A stretch of DNA of 64,000 bases from Dictyophora rubrovolvata (lineage: Eukaryota > Basidiomycota > Agaricomycetes > Phallales > Phallaceae): contig CP114119.1 in the NCBI GenBank assembly GCA_029959195.1, positions 372,001 to 436,000 on the forward strand, written 5' to 3'. A model generated the notes under the pieces. That model was not told the origin of the DNA. It did not search any database and was given only the letters and a program-made list of their open reading frames with translations. Shown piece by piece: positions 43,790 to 56,567 of the stretch (position 1 is its first letter; each line of letters begins with the position of its first letter). Both the position numbers and the translations under genes were made by a program.

Positions 43790-45241
43790 TCACTGTGCCA
43801 TCTTCAAAATCATCATCCCCAACCGCTTTCCCTGCCCATCCTCGTAAAGAACATAATAGTACTCGGGAAGTTCTTCATAAGCAACGTAACGGTAGCCCGG
43901 GGGCGGTCGAGGTGTGAAAGGTAGTTGAGGACGTGGTCTACCAGGGCCTGGGGGGCCGCTCGACTTCGACTGTCCAGGTTGATTATTGGATTTGGTAGGA
44001 GTAGGCTGCGTGGCAGTGAAGGGCTTTGATTCGAGTGCGGTACTGCCAGACGATGTCTCAGGAGGCTTGATGGTTTGACTGGTCGAATAGTGGCGGGGCT
44101 GAGAAGCTGATTGGGCGTTTGTACTAGGTGATGGACCTTCCTCGATCGTCGTTCCGAGTGTACCAGTGGGCTTCAATTTTTTTTCCTTCATAGACACGAT
44201 CGCACCACCATACTTAGGGAACATATAAAGCGGACCTTCAGAAACTTCAACATATTGAGTCAATTTGTTTACTACCTCGCCTGCTGCTTGTCGACGTCGA
44301 TTTGAGGAATTGGATGTTCCAGACGAATGTTTCGATCTTGAGGTAGAGCCCGATGGGCCTGTATCGTCTTTAGGTTTACGAGCTGATGTGGAAGGAGTAG
44401 CATGCGGAGAAAGAGACGGAACGGCAGTGGAACTGGATCTCAACACCAGTGTTGGAGCGGGCTGCACTGAAACCTGCGATGATGAAGCCAAGACATGGGA
44501 AGCAGAACTTTTCGTAGACGCGGGGCGTTTGGAAAATTGACTGAGATTCGCAGTACCATTGTGTGCAAAAGAGGAAAAGACGAGTGTTGGAGTAATTTTC
44601 AACTTGGTTCCCCTGCCGAAATCGACTCTGCGTCGAAACTCAGGCTGAACCGTCGATGTAAAGTTCACTGAGTTAACTGAACCATTGGAACGAAGACTGA
44701 CAACGACCGGCGAAATGTGCGATGCCTTAGATGCAAGACCCATAGAGCGGACATGTTTAGGCTTCAACGCTGGTACAAAAGCAAGATAAACGGAGTCGGG
44801 TGAACCATGAGTGGTGAACGTGAGTGCGCTAGCAGGTGCAGCTTCAGATGCTTCGGTTGTAAGACTGACGGAACGAACTGGTTTTGAATCTGGTTTTGAA
44901 TCTGGTTTTGAATCCCGAGTAGAATCGTTTGACCAAACAGGGTCTTGAAGCTTGTCCCACCACGATAGAGAGTCATTGATCGGCAGGTTGAAATCAGAAA
45001 GCCAATCCCAATCTCCCGTCATCCCAGTCCTGACAGGGAATTCGTCGAAGAAATGAAGTAGTGACGGCCCGTACCACACTGTAGTGGTAGTATTATTCGT
45101 AGAGTACTGGATTGCTGTTCCAATTCCAAATTCTAGTGAAGATGCATTTTGAGAAATTAGGAAGGAGGGGTCAATGTTGTTAGTCAAAGCATGACCCGAG
45201 GCACTGACGTTTGCGAAGAAACGGGTGAGGAAAGAAGTCAT
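43790..45241 (-). CDS. Ser/Thr/Pro-rich hypothetical protein, 483 aa, intronless
   Basis: A single frame from ATG at 45241 to the stop at 43790. Residues 1-100 are more globular (HALTNNIDPSFLISQNASS and a Trp-rich DWDWLSDFNLP stretch). The middle is Ser/Thr-rich with three tandem DSKP units near residue 110. A basic RSKHSSGTSNSSNRRRQ patch follows, then EGPLYMFPKYGG, a Pro-rich GPPGPGRPRPQLPF segment and a Tyr-rich end (YVAYEELPEYYYVLYEDG). No signal peptide or domain is recognised. Its length and uninterrupted frame support a real gene; low complexity suggests a largely disordered protein. Confidence 0.6.
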   Translation of the reverse strand: MTSFLTRFFANVSASGHALTNNIDPSFLISQNASSLEFGIGTAIQYSTNNTTTTVWYGPSLLHFFDEFPVRTGMTGDWDWLSDFNLPINDSLSWWDKLQDPVWSNDSTRDSKPDSKPDSKPVRSVSLTTEASEAAPASALTFTTHGSPDSVYLAFVPALKPKHVRSMGLASKASHISPVVVSLRSNGSVNSVNFTSTVQPEFRRRVDFGRGTKLKITPTLVFSSFAHNGTANLSQFSKRPASTKSSASHVLASSSQVSVQPAPTLVLRSSSTAVPSLSPHATPSTSARKPKDDTGPSGSTSRSKHSSGTSNSSNRRRQAAGEVVNKLTQYVEVSEGPLYMFPKYGGAIVSMKEKKLKPTGTLGTTIEEGPSPSTNAQSASQPRHYSTSQTIKPPETSSGSTALESKPFTATQPTPTKSNNQPGQSKSSGPPGPGRPRPQLPFTPRPPPGYRYVAYEELPEYYYVLYEDGQGKRLGMMILKMAQ

Positions 45242-46428
45242 AGTTGACGGGCTGGTGACGATATAAGAGTTGTTAGTTTAAAACAAAGGTGGAGATGAAA
45301 AGTACTGCTGAGCAGAGTGCGGAGGGTAGAAAGACCTCAAAATTGGTGTTGGTTGGTTGATTTGCTTCGGTAATTTTATAGGTAATTGAATGCTGGTGTT
45401 GGACCGACTTGAAAGCGGTCGTTTCTAATTCAGTCCAAAAATTCCAACAGCAGGAGCAGGAGCAGGAGAGTAGGACATTGGCCTATTCAAGTTCAACTGA
45501 TAAACTCTGTCCGTAATTGTAATCTTTCTCCTTCACTATGTGGACAAGCGAATCGCTATGCGCTTGGAGTCCTTGGATGGATGATTGTCCGCAAAATAAT
45601 GACTCCGCGTCCACACTCGCGTTTACCTATTCGTAGTTTAGGACGCAGACAAATGTCATCTGGACCGATCGATATCTAGTTGATGCTTATCTAGCGCCGT
45701 GAAAGCCCGCAAAATTGCAAGAAAAGGTCCACATACATACATTCTTAATACCAGCCACTACTTCATCCTTTAACAACTCCAAAATCAAACTTCCCCCGAG
45801 ACGACTATCATCGTATTGAGCAAGAATATGACGTTTTTTTGTTGAACGACATCTTCCGGATCATTTCAGTTTCAACTTTTTACGCTGGATCCACTGGGAT
45901 GCCGCTCCGAGTCGTGGGGTCTTTCACCGGTTTCCCGAAAGCTGACCTATAACATGTACAATCGTATGCACATGCGAGATTTTACTTGACCAACATCAAC
46001 CAACATCAACGGTCTGATCAGAACGAGTACTGCAGCGAGGTAAAAAAATCGCGGCGTCTCCGTGTCGCCGCGGCGTAATAAGCCTACGCGCGTCTACTGT
46101 CTGCCGCACCAGCCTCTGTACTGGTTGTACCCTCTGGTCAATTTCACATAAACCCAGCAACGGCGGCAGTGAGATGCAACATTGAATTACACCATGAGCC
46201 CAATTTACATTCAAGTACTCTGCATACCGTACGTCACATAAATAAAGAAACACATTCTCATTTTACCAATCATCGGAGAACACGACATTCTGAATATACG
46301 TATCATCATCGATCACCGTATCGTCCGCAAATAGTCCACCGTAACCATCGTAAACATTCGTTCGGGGAGAATTAAGATTGGGATCTCCGAATCGCGCACG
46401 ACTCCAGACAAGGCCGATTTGTGAAAGT
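45242..46428. other. Intergenic DNA, no supported gene
   Basis: Promoter-side DNA of the preceding gene, with a short CAGGAG repeat near 45450-45470 and a GCGGCG-rich palindromic patch around 46048-46076. No coding signal. Confidence 0.45.
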
Positions 46429-48594
46429 CTAACATGCACAAAGTGATAAGTTTCCTATGGAAATAATGAATGGGCAACATTCCACGCACTGGGATGGTAA
46501 ACCGTCAATTTGACGACCCCCGTATTTAACAGCTGCAGCATTGAGCCAGCCTTGGAAGAGTCTTAAAGCATCTACACATCATGTATTCAGTCAGAGAAGA
46601 ACTACTTCAAAATCCTAAAAAAGGAATTGAAAATGAACCTCTGGTTCCGTCGGGGCCGAGAAACTGGAAATGTTTTCCATATCCAACCTTTTTCACTCTT
46701 TCGCGGTACAATTTCCAGAGTTCCTCGCGGGAAGGTAAATAGGCCTTTCCAGACCATACTTTCGAAATCGCGAGCGACGTGAATTCAGCGTATGTGAATG
46801 ATTGCATGCCAAAGTTGACTACAAGATTGTCGAGGTGAGTATTAGTATTCAGATCTCAGAGCCCGTACATTACATACCATTAGTAAACGCCAGTGTCGGA
46901 TTGTCAATATAGAACACATCCAAATGCAACGACCGCACATGACTCCCATCCGAAATAATAGGCTGAAGATGGTCTTCAGGTACCTCTCCGTCCCGTCCAA
47001 GACTGGGATCATGGTACTCAGGGAGAAAAGGGAATGTATAGCGATACCCCGTGGCGAAGAGGACGTGGTCGATGCCGTAGATGACAGTACCGTTGGAAAG
47101 CTCAATACCTGTGTCTTGAATGGAAGATTTTGGGGAGTGGAATCGTTTGATTTCGGGGACGATGGTGGTGTTGAGGGGAAGGCGGCGGATGTAATCTGCG
47201 AGTGTGGGGACATCGCGGTCGGGATCTGGATACATATTTATATACGTGTGAGTTAGTAGAGAAAGTAGAGTGAGTTGAGCTAGTGTTCGCCTCACTGGTT
47301 CTGGGCTATAGAGAGCGTTAATGAGCATTATCGCGATAGAGGAGTGGAAATGGCATACTCTAATCGACTGGTAGATTTTCGATGCAAAAGGGTTAATTTC
47401 GCGAGAAATTTCACCACCGCTGGTCTATAACCCATACACGTTGGTATCAAAAAGGAGTTTTGGGAAATGACCTACAGCAGCACCGACGATGAGCACAGTT
47501 TTACCTTCAAACTTCTCTGGACGACGGTACTGCCTCGAATGCGAGATGCCCTCTGGAAAGTGTTGATCCCAGTTGTCGAGCCCCTCGATATCAGGAATAT
47601 TTGGGGCATTATAACGACCGGTTGCAATAAGGACGCCGTCGAAATTCTACCTTTTTATATTAACTCCCAGTAACGTTACCGTAAAACTTGGAGAAAAGGG
47701 ACGAACATGCTTGTTCCACGTCGCGCGCGTAACACCATCTGAAAGCTCAACAACATTCTTAGTCGTCAATGTCCATCCAACCTGGTTGTTATTCTCGTCA
47801 AGACGTTTCTCGACAAGCTCCACACGGGTATTGTAGGAAATGTTGGGGTTATTGTCATTAGTGTTGAGACCATGCCAGGAGGCGAATGCGCGGAGGTAGC
47901 GACCGAGCTTGGCATTGGGAAGCGCTGCATGTCGTTAAATAAGGGAAGAAATTAATTACATATGCTGAAGAATACATACACCATTCAGTATCCTGAGGCC
48001 ACGGGAACTCCCGAATCTGTTGAATGGGCTGTGCATACTCATTAATCTTGTTATTCAACATATTCCACCCCAAAAAGAAAGACCCACAGCAGGCGCATTG
48101 GACGTTAAACCATACCAGACGGGCTTTGGAGCCCTATGGGCACGACGAACAAAGCTTCCGAACGTGCGATTCTTGTATTCCTCGACGTAAGGCAACTCGG
48201 CGTTCTTAGGAGGAAGCGAAGGCTCGTAATCTCCAGTGGCAATATTTGCATTCGGTACAGGTGCATCGACGGGGATTTCGTCGGTGTAATGCCAGTTTCC
48301 TCCAGGAAGATGGTCGCGTTCGAAAATGTGAACTTCATAGCCGTCTTTGGAAAGTTCGCGATAAGCGATGAGACCGCTGTGATTGTCAATGCGCATTATT
48401 GTGCGGGAAACTTAGAAGCAGTGGGAACATGTATACCCAACACCGGCGCCGATAACAGCGACCTTCTTCACTGGCCATTTGAGCTCGTAGGCTTGTTTGG
48501 GTGAAACAGTTGACTCGTCATCGTAAGGGTATATGAATGGGACTTGAGAAGAGGCCACGAGTGGCGCTGCAATAAGTAAGAGTTGTAATCGCAT
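46429..48594 (-). CDS. Flavin-containing monooxygenase (FMO-like)
   Basis: NADPH- and FAD-dependent oxygenase family. Starts MRLQLLLIAAPLVASSQ, a signal-like leader. The FAD-binding motif VAVIGAGVGGLIAYREL is rebuilt across an intron (GTATAC...ATCACAG). Then come FERDHLPGGNWHYTDE, REFPWPQDTEW, and a mid-region block GRYNAPNIPDIEGLD. The FATGYRYTFPFLP motif of this family follows, then NPTLAFTN joined by splicing to FGMQSFTYAEF, and a last exon LFQGWLNAAAVKYGGRQIDG ending at 46429. Several short introns were inferred; junctions checked at the first and last introns keep the frame. The second nucleotide-binding motif (VGAAVGHFP region near 47470) lies at an intron I did not resolve. Substrate unknown; a detoxification or secondary-metabolism role is only inferred. 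Confidence 0.82.
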
Positions 48595-49948
48595 CCTCCA
48601 GATATTTGTTAACTCCTATAATGAAACCAAGTTTAAATCCCAGTGAACGGTCACACCATCACCGAGGATTCTTTCCAATGAATGACGACTTGCGTCATTG
48701 AACGTGATCCTGAACAAATCCGATATAATCCGGATCCTATCTCAATCTGATTGGCCTAGAACGTAATTTGTCTGCTTCTATCTTAACTATCTTGACTTCG
48801 TGTTGATTTCTAACCCAGTCTGACTGATATTTTCACATCTTCGCTTTCTCTGAATTTAATTGCAAAGAATCCGCTCAGCTTTGTCATAAGTCGTAGAAGC
48901 AGGGGGTAAAAGGAGTGAGAAGATGAAAAAGTAGCTGGCGAAGCTCTGTACAGCTAGTGTTTTTCAAAAGAACATTTCAGTCAACATTAGCGATGAAGGA
49001 CATGTCAATAACACGTACCTCATTGCGGGCCGCATGGAGCCATCACCCATGAGGACTTCTTTTCATCTCCGTTTGTGAATCTGCGTTGAGTTGAGCAACC
49101 AACAAAATAATGGCTACCTCTCTCAAAGTTGTCATAATGCACTTTGATCTTTTCGCGTAGGTATTGAACTAGTGTTTGCCGGGGGCGACTGTGTGGTCAA
49201 TTTGCTTATATAAACTCCTGTGCACACACAAATGAACAAACGAATGCCGGAAACACACGCAATTCGCATGTCCTTGTCTACCTTGTCTAATGTCCGAATA
49301 TGTGAGTCAGTTACGAAGAATCCGAAATGAGTCCGATGAAGTAATTGCCAATTCAGTGGCAAACACATACCAGCCTAGTCAGAATCAACACACTAGCATC
49401 CCCCAAAATAGTCTAGAGGTTTACTATGTCAAATTAAGAAGCTCAAGTTCACCATATCAAAACTGAAAATCAAGACTCAGTGTGAATTAAGACACGATGC
49501 TGGAGACGGTAGTAGTACGTACTACGCCACGGTAAATTTACGTAAGCAATGCAATTTTCTCTTTTGTTCTGCGATGATCTAGGTTTTGACAAGCTGCGTG
49601 CATCGCCAACAATGCTGTTTATTATGTGCTATTGTACGAGGACAAGAATCATGGGGAAATCTCGCCGGATAATAAAAGAACAAGAAGCGAGTGGATTTTA
49701 AAAATGGACAACAATAAGGAGCTCTAGTGTGGCACGACAATAGCGGCGCTTATTTAGCCGGTTGCACAACGAAGAGCCTGCCCAGCTTAAAAAGCTCGAT
49801 GAAAACCGCAACCTTTCTGTCTTCTCACATTCCCTCATATCGTCAAAAGGCTGAGCCTTTTCTGATAATAATCTCTCTCTTTCTCTTCTGACTTGATCCG
49901 GAATCCGAGCCTCCTCTCTCCCTCTAACTCTCACTCTCTAACCTAACA
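48595..49948. other. Intergenic DNA, no supported gene
   Basis: Divergent promoter region between the monooxygenase (-) and the aspartic protease (+). The last 100 bp is CT-rich (TCTCTC runs near 49870-49940), a common leader feature of highly expressed fungal genes. Confidence 0.45.
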
Positions 49949-51669
49949 ATGCATCTCGCTGGCTCGTTTGCATACTTGCTTGTCGCTGTCCTTCTCAGCC
50001 CACTCGTTTCTGGTGCACCAATGGCAAGATCGAAACCCCGTACTCTGACCATGCCCATTCGCCCTTTACGTCGCCTCGATAGTACCGGCGACCCCAGTGC
50101 CGTGCGTTTTTCTTGACGCCGTATACCATTACATAACACCACTCACTCTTTCCTTTAGGTCTATGGAAGAATTGTACAAAACGCTCAAAGTCGACATAGG
50201 CAGATTACCACAGCTAGTCAACAATCTAGTGTGACTAAACGGTATAACGTCCCTATTGACGAACTGGACGCTTTCGTAGCCAACGCTCAGCAACTTAATG
50301 AGCTAGACGCCGCCTCGTCAAATGACTCTTCTAGCGCAGGAGTGTCGCCTTTAGATATTCAGGCTGCTATTCACGGAGGTGTTACTAATCCAAATGTCGC
50401 ACCTTCCGCTTCGAATTCCATCGGATTGGGTATTGTAGGGCCCGATACTGGATGTAAGAAATATTCTCCGTTATTCTCGTGTGTTTAGTGTTTTAATTTC
50501 GTTTTTTTATCATTAGATGTTGCGATTGTTCAAATTGGCACTCCCCCACGTCCGTTCAACGTTCTTATGGATTCTGGTTCAGCAGATTTCTGGGTCGGGA
50601 GCGAAACTTGCCAGGATGAAAGTGGCGGTGGAGGTAAGAAAAATATTTACAAATAAAGCGATTATTATTCATGTTCTTTCCTGTAGGCTGCGGCAATCAT
50701 CCATTCCTCGGTTCCCAATCTAGTTCAAGTTTCGTCGCGTCTCAGCAAACTTTCAACGTGACATACGGCACAGGGAACGCTGCCGGCAACCTAGCTCAGG
50801 ATAACGTCGTCCTCGCTGGTCTATCGCTCCCAAGTCACGCCTTCGGTGTCGCCCACTTTGAATCAGCCAACTTCGTCCAAGCCAGCTTTGACGGTCTTAT
50901 GGGTTTAGCCCAATCTGGTCTTTCAACCCAAAAAGTGCCAACTCCGGTTGAAGCTCTTGCTTCAGCGGGAACTATCGAACAGGCTATTGTCGCTTACAAA
51001 ATCCCGCGTTTGGCTGATGGCACCAATGATGGAGAGATCACATTCGGTGGTTTAGATCCTGCTAAATTCAAAAGCAACACGCTTGTTCAGGTTCCGAATG
51101 TCAACCAGGTTGGCTTTTGGGAGGTCGATATTGGTGCTGTCTCGGTTAATGGTCAAAATCTCAACTTCCAAGGTCAAACCGCTATCTTGGATACCGGCAC
51201 CACTTTGTTCGTTGCTCCCCCTAACGTGAGTCCATTTCTTATTCCCTCGATCTCTTTTTTGGTGTAAACATGTTTTTCATGGCTTAGGTCGCGAGTGCCA
51301 TCCACGCTCAAATCCCCGGAGCGGCTCAGTCGGGAAACGGTTTCACCGTCCCCTGCACAACGAATGCATCCGTCGCATTGACAATCGGCGGTTCTACCTG
51401 TACGTCTTCTCTTTCTCCCATAAATAAAGTTGAAAAAATCCATCTAAATTGCTGTTTTCCCGTCATTTTAATTCTTAGTTGCAATCGACCCTCGCGACCT
51501 CGCATTTTTACCGGTAGACCCTAACCAACCCGCTGGAACCTGTCAATCAGGTATCGGATCCAGCGGTTCCCAATCCAACCAATGGCTAGTCGGTGATACA
51601 TTCTTGAAGAACGTCTACTACGCCACGAATGTTAACGACAATATCATTTTACTCGCTGAACTCTCCTGA
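49949..51669 (+). CDS. Secreted A1-family aspartic protease (third gene)
   Basis: Pepsin-type endopeptidase with signal peptide MHLAGSFAYLLVAVLLSPLVSGAP, a long propeptide, and catalytic motifs MDSGSADFWVG (first Asp, in DSG form) and ILDTGTTLF (second Asp). The flap region reads FNVTYGTGNAAGNLAQD and the fold block is DGLMGLAQSG. Five introns of about 50-60 nt are visible (near 50103-50158, 50453-50516, 50634-50686, 51225-51288, 51399-51479). The C-terminus has WLVGDTFLKNVYYATN, ending ILLAELS before the stop. It is not part of the inverted duplication and is clearly divergent from the 9977/36321 pair. All key residues are present. Confidence 0.9.
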
Positions 51670-52302
51670 TGGAGCGGCGTATCATATTGATCTTTATTAT
51701 TATTCATATATTCCTACACGGCTGCTTGTTGATCATTATGGACTTTCGCTGGACATATTAGACGTGGAATAATTGATGTACGTGTATGAATAAGGATTTC
51801 GTGTATACATTACATTACATAGATCGAATATAATACATAGGAGGGGCGTTTATTTGGTGAAAAACTTAGGGTGACGCAAAGCGTCGGCACGTACATGTTA
51901 GCGGTCTTATCTAAAGCTCCTTATAATTTATGCATGGGTATAAATTTCCTGAGTAGTTCGTGATCCATCCGATAGGCTCACTAGCGTCAACCATCCGAAA
52001 CTAAGAAATCCTGAAAACAGATCATATTTTCTGACTCAATTATGACTCATTATGTCTCGTCATTTTTTCCCTTTTTTGTAAACACCTAAAACATGTAAAA
52101 ACCCCTCTTGTATGCTACTAGTACCTTTTCCCTCAGACTTCGAATTCACGAAAATTCAAAACTCTCATTCGCAAATTTCTATCGACTTTACACCTAGCAA
52201 GATATCTTTGATCACGGTATCCGACATAATTCAGCCTACACAACCAAAAAAAAAAGAATCCAGAGGGTTATTTATAGTACATACTCATCCAGACCAGAGC
52301 TA
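51670..52302. other. Intergenic DNA between convergent genes
   Basis: 3' flanks of the protease (+) and the DUF6535 gene (-). AT-rich; no exon or repeat supported. Confidence 0.45.
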
Positions 52303-55300
52303 CTAACCAGGTGCCTTCGACCATACAGACTCGAGCGCGTTTTTTATCCGGTTGGCTGTTGAATGAAAACCTGTGTACTGTAAAAAATGTGTTTAGTTAT
52401 AGAAAATAATTAGAGGATTTTATGAAATTACCTCATTCTCGTCAAGTTCAAACTCCCGTCGACATGCTTCAGTATCATCATCCCTTCTCGCTGCGCTCCC
52501 ACTGACAAACGTAGAATTTCCGGCAGTTGACTCAAGTTTTGGCCAGGCAGTGCCTATTATTCGTCTAAACTCTCCGAGAGATGCATGTAATCGGTCGAGG
52601 TATGTTAGATGTGCTTGTCGGAAACTAAAGGCGTCGCTTGTATCGTTGCTTCGATATATAGTTTCTTCTTCCTCGAATTTAACCTCCTTGAGCATGACAA
52701 CAAAAAGATTTTCCAAACGTAGCTGGTTAAGCTTTGATTGTATGACCATAAGAAACTCTTTCGCGTCAAAATGAAGCACAAGGAGTATCCAAGCTTGGAC
52801 CAGTATCGAGTCATCATTGACAAACCATGGCATAGTCGGATCCGCAGACATGAAGAGTGTCATTAGGCTCGGGTAAACATAATCTCCTTTAATCCGTTCA
52901 TATTTACAGCGCCGAATGTTTTTGAGACATTTCGAGAAATTGGATCTTGCATCGGGATCGTTAGAAAGAATTGTGAGCAAAGACGCGCGACTCTGTGGCA
53001 TGAATAACAGTGAAACTATGGGAGCTGAGACATCCACCCGATCCTGCGAACACCATCGAATTATAGGAGTGAGGTCGGGGCATTCTGTAAAAAGAAAACG
53101 GCTAGCTACGTCGGCGTCCATCAGGGACCAAATCTTGCTCAGACACAATATTGCGTTCCATCTAGCATAATGCGTCATAGACTCGTTCCAGAATGCATCG
53201 ACAGACAAGATATCCCTGTGGAATGCGAGGTAATGTTTGGGGGAAATGTCTCGGTTTCCAGAAGAAAGCGACCAATGGAATTTCCGAAACAGCTGTTCTA
53301 AGGACTCTTGTCTTTGTCTTTCATCTGCGATGATTGTTTGTTCTGATGTAAGATTACGATAGACGGAGACAACAAGGAGATAATGTGTTTCGACAGATCT
53401 GATCTCGGAGGAATAATCGGGTTCAACACCTTTGTAGAAACAACGGAAAAGGTAGTCAAAAATCCACTTCCTCTGTTCCGGGGTACCGAAGGATACGATG
53501 CCCGTATTATTTGTGGGTATGCGTGAGGGATCAGAGTCCCAGTTAAATGGATCTAGTTCAGCGTATGTGAGAATATGCGCCACCAATGTCGCATCTTTTG
53601 ATGCCTTTTCGAAAACACGATGCCATATGGCTAGCGGGAACTTGAGAGTGTCGTCATTGGAGGCATCCTTCAGAACTTGAATGTAGTCTCCATTACATAT
53701 GCTTTTGACGATACGGCAATAACTTTGATTTTCCATTTCATCCAATTGCCTGCTGTCTTCATCGGAGAGCTTTTGGAGGCGATCCCAGTGGTAGATGAGG
53801 CCTGACTGGAGATCCAGACACAAACCATAAAACAGATCATTAAGATTAGTTTCATCGACATTCGAAGCCCAGAACAATTGAAGTAGAATCAGCGTGGCTT
53901 CTTGAGCGGGAGCTGGATGCACAGATATACCCTGTGCGATAATCCGGCGAACGCTTGGGTTAGAAGAGATCGCGCAAAGCCAATAAAGAGCCTTGCAATC
54001 AAGGGAAACCACCCCCTCTTTAATGGCTTCATTTATATTATCCTCCCTCCAGTTGATGAAACCATTGGTCGATATATAGCCCCGAAGATGCTGATGTGTA
54101 CGGCTAAGCCATGTAATTAGTTTGCGCAATGTTCTATTAAATGGATTGAAAAGATATCGGGGGGGCCGCCAGACAGGAAATGGGATCCTCTCTTGGAATA
54201 TAACCTTCCAATAAGAGATCTTTTTTCGGTATGAGACCCTGCAATTCAAAATCCTTTGTCGAAATTTATCCTTCGCCATTAAGCCAAAGCCACGAAAGAT
54301 TGCTGACAGGAAATAATATACATTGCCAGCATATATGGTCAATGAGCTTGTATATGGGCAATCCGGGTACCGAATAGGTAATATCACAGAGATGAAATAC
54401 AAAGCATAGGTAATGCCAGCAATGACGACGATGACCCAGGCAATTCGAGGATCCAATGGAAAAAGGAAAATGATAACGCCCGCGAGGAAAACACCGAGTG
54501 CGAGATGTAGGAGAATCGGAAGAAGATCGATAATGAGACTGACTTTCCACAATTCGAGCCCTTGGAAACGGAAGTGTCTGACTCGTGCTTTGTTGAGAGC
54601 TGTTCCAGAAATGGCTGACATATAATAACACAGCCACTGCTTAGTGAGGACGGCAATTAAAGCGGTTGATAAACTGATCGCCAGACTCGTAAACCATAAG
54701 CCGTTTACTAGAAATGCATTCGTCGAAGGTCGGAATGGGGAGTTAGGAGTTAATGTAGAGTTAAGGATGTTGGTTATCGGGGTGCCACTGAATTGCGCAA
54801 GCTGAACTTGGGCTATTTGGAAGAGCAAGGATGCAGAAACTTGGGTATAATCCTGTTGAAGGCTTTGGGACGCTTGAGAGATGAATGTCGTTATAACACC
54901 CGAAAATAAACCGGCCTAAGTAAAGTAATAAGCTTCAAAAATAATCTCATAGCAACAAGTAGCATACGAAAACGAGGAGAACATCTACAGTCTCTTTCCA
55001 TCCTTCCACCTTCTCACGATCATAGACATCGGCTTCATCGAGATATGTCAGCCAAACACGAGCATTATCAGCTAACTCCTCTCCATGCCGATCACGAGGA
55101 TACTTCTGCTCATAGTCAAAACGATTATTTGCTTGAAGACCATTGCATTAAATGATGAAGATAAACAAAAAGGCTGAAAATGCTCACAGTAAGTCTTAGG
55201 CAATACGGTTTTTGTCAATCCAAAAAGCGTCTTGCGCAAAGCTTGAATTTCTTCTGTATGGTCCGAGTTACGCTCTGGAGAATGTATTAGTATAAGTGAT

Positions 55301-55592
55301 AATCGTTTATTATGAAAAAACGGGGAAAATCACTTAAGAGCTCGTGGAGAAGAGCCTGTATTTCTATGTCGCCATCTTTCGCGGACTCCACGATTTCAGG
55401 CCGCGCTCTCCCTTCGTTCATGGGTGTCGGAGGCAATGTGGATGAGAACATTTGGTTATAGTAGAAATACGAGGCACCTTCGCCATTAGAAAAGTCACCA
55501 TGGTTTATAGAAGGCCTTTTCGAAACGCTTGGGCTCGGGCTATAGCCACAATTTTGCCTTGCAGATTCGAGTTGCTCTTTGTCCTGATTCAT
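52303..55592 (-). CDS. DUF6535-domain membrane protein, full length
   Basis: Large basidiomycete protein family of unknown function. Exons on the minus strand: 55334-55592, 55188-55274, about 54970-55136, 52432 to about 54915, and 52303-52377; introns checked at 55275-55333, 55137-55187 and 52378-52431 keep the frame. After a Ser/Pro-rich N-terminus comes the DUF6535 region: WLTYLDEADVYDREKVEGWK, then membrane segments beginning AGLFSGVITTFISQ and SLAISLSTALIAVLTKQWL, then LLPILLHLALGVFLAGVIIFLF and WVIVVIAGITYALYFISVIL. A long cytosolic, helix-rich C-terminal region follows. About 1000 residues overall; no break seen. Fragments of a paralogue lie at 8823-9476 and 38460-38890. The role is unknown. 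Confidence 0.8.
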
Positions 55593-56567
55593 AGTAGTCG
55601 CTGAGATATGTGAAAAGGGTAGAAAGGTAGTTTCCTGCCAATTAACAAAAAAATGCACAAGAGAGCAAGGTCCAGGAGAAGGAAAGAAATGGGTGTCTGC
55701 GATGTGAACAAGCAGTGCACCACCTCGTTTATATTTGCACTGCAGTGTTTTGACGCGTGTGAATAGTCCAACAAATTTAGTAATTAGATACCGTGACAGA
55801 ATTCCGAAGAAAATGGTCTTCTAAAAGGATTACCGAATTGCAGTCTCCAGCGCGTATTCGTTTCGCCCTGACTCCCGAGAAGCAGTGCCAATAGCTCATA
55901 CATACTAATGACATTATTGTCCATTTTTGGTTATGGTACTTTGAACGCTGACATTTCTTCTCACAGTAAAAAGGTAATCTTAAGAAACAATATTTGCGAC
56001 GCACTTTTATTTCACTTAGGGAATTGAACACTTGGTAGCTGAGCGTCTTTCATTTGTCGCAAAAATCTTAACGCCCTAATTAATGTAAGCGAACTGATCA
56101 ATCTAACAAGCTTGATAAACGGTTTATGTTAAAGCTTGTTAGAACCTTCCTGTCTCGTCTCGCTCCCTGTGATGATGTCCGTGGTAGGTTGGGGTCGAGC
56201 TGTGCTCGGAACGCGGAACAAGATCGCCAGCCCACACTTTGAACGACGGAAATGGATTGGTGGTAAAGGACGTAACGTCTGCGATGATGTGGGAGCACAA
56301 ACGGCACGATGGGGAACTCGGACGTTGGTGCCGTGCCGGCACCTGCCTCTTGATCAGTTCGCTTAATAAATTAGGGCGTTAGGATTTTTGCGACAATTTT
56401 TGGCAGACTGGGCTGCCTGACACCAGCGGTTCTTCAAAAATTGATTTGCTTACTATAGCCGTTCAAAGTAAAGTCTGAATCTTCAACTTTCACAATAATA
56501 TTAAACGTGAAGTCTATTTACATAACTACAACAAATGTCTACTGAACTTAACAATCATTACAAAAAC
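55593..56567. other. Spacer with MITE-like insertion and edge of the tandem duplication
   Basis: From about 55930 the DNA resembles 61070 onward (a TTCTTC...AAAGGTAATCT...ACAATA block), marking the downstream edge of the tandem esterase duplication. The MITE-like element at 56054-56396 interrupts this similarity, which resumes near 56430 (CTTACTATAGCCGTT). Confidence 0.5.
56054..56396. mobile_element. MITE-like element with about 47-bp terminal inverted repeats
   Basis: Left end TTGTCGCAAAAATCTTAACG (56054 on) pairs with the reverse complement of the right end (56350-56396) over about 47 bp, including ACGCCCTAAT and GCGAACTGATCAA, with few mismatches. The 343-bp interior has no coding capacity that I can support. 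No convincing target duplication was seen. It is absent from the equivalent place in the other duplicated copy near 61160. Non-autonomous; the transposase source is unknown. Confidence 0.65.
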
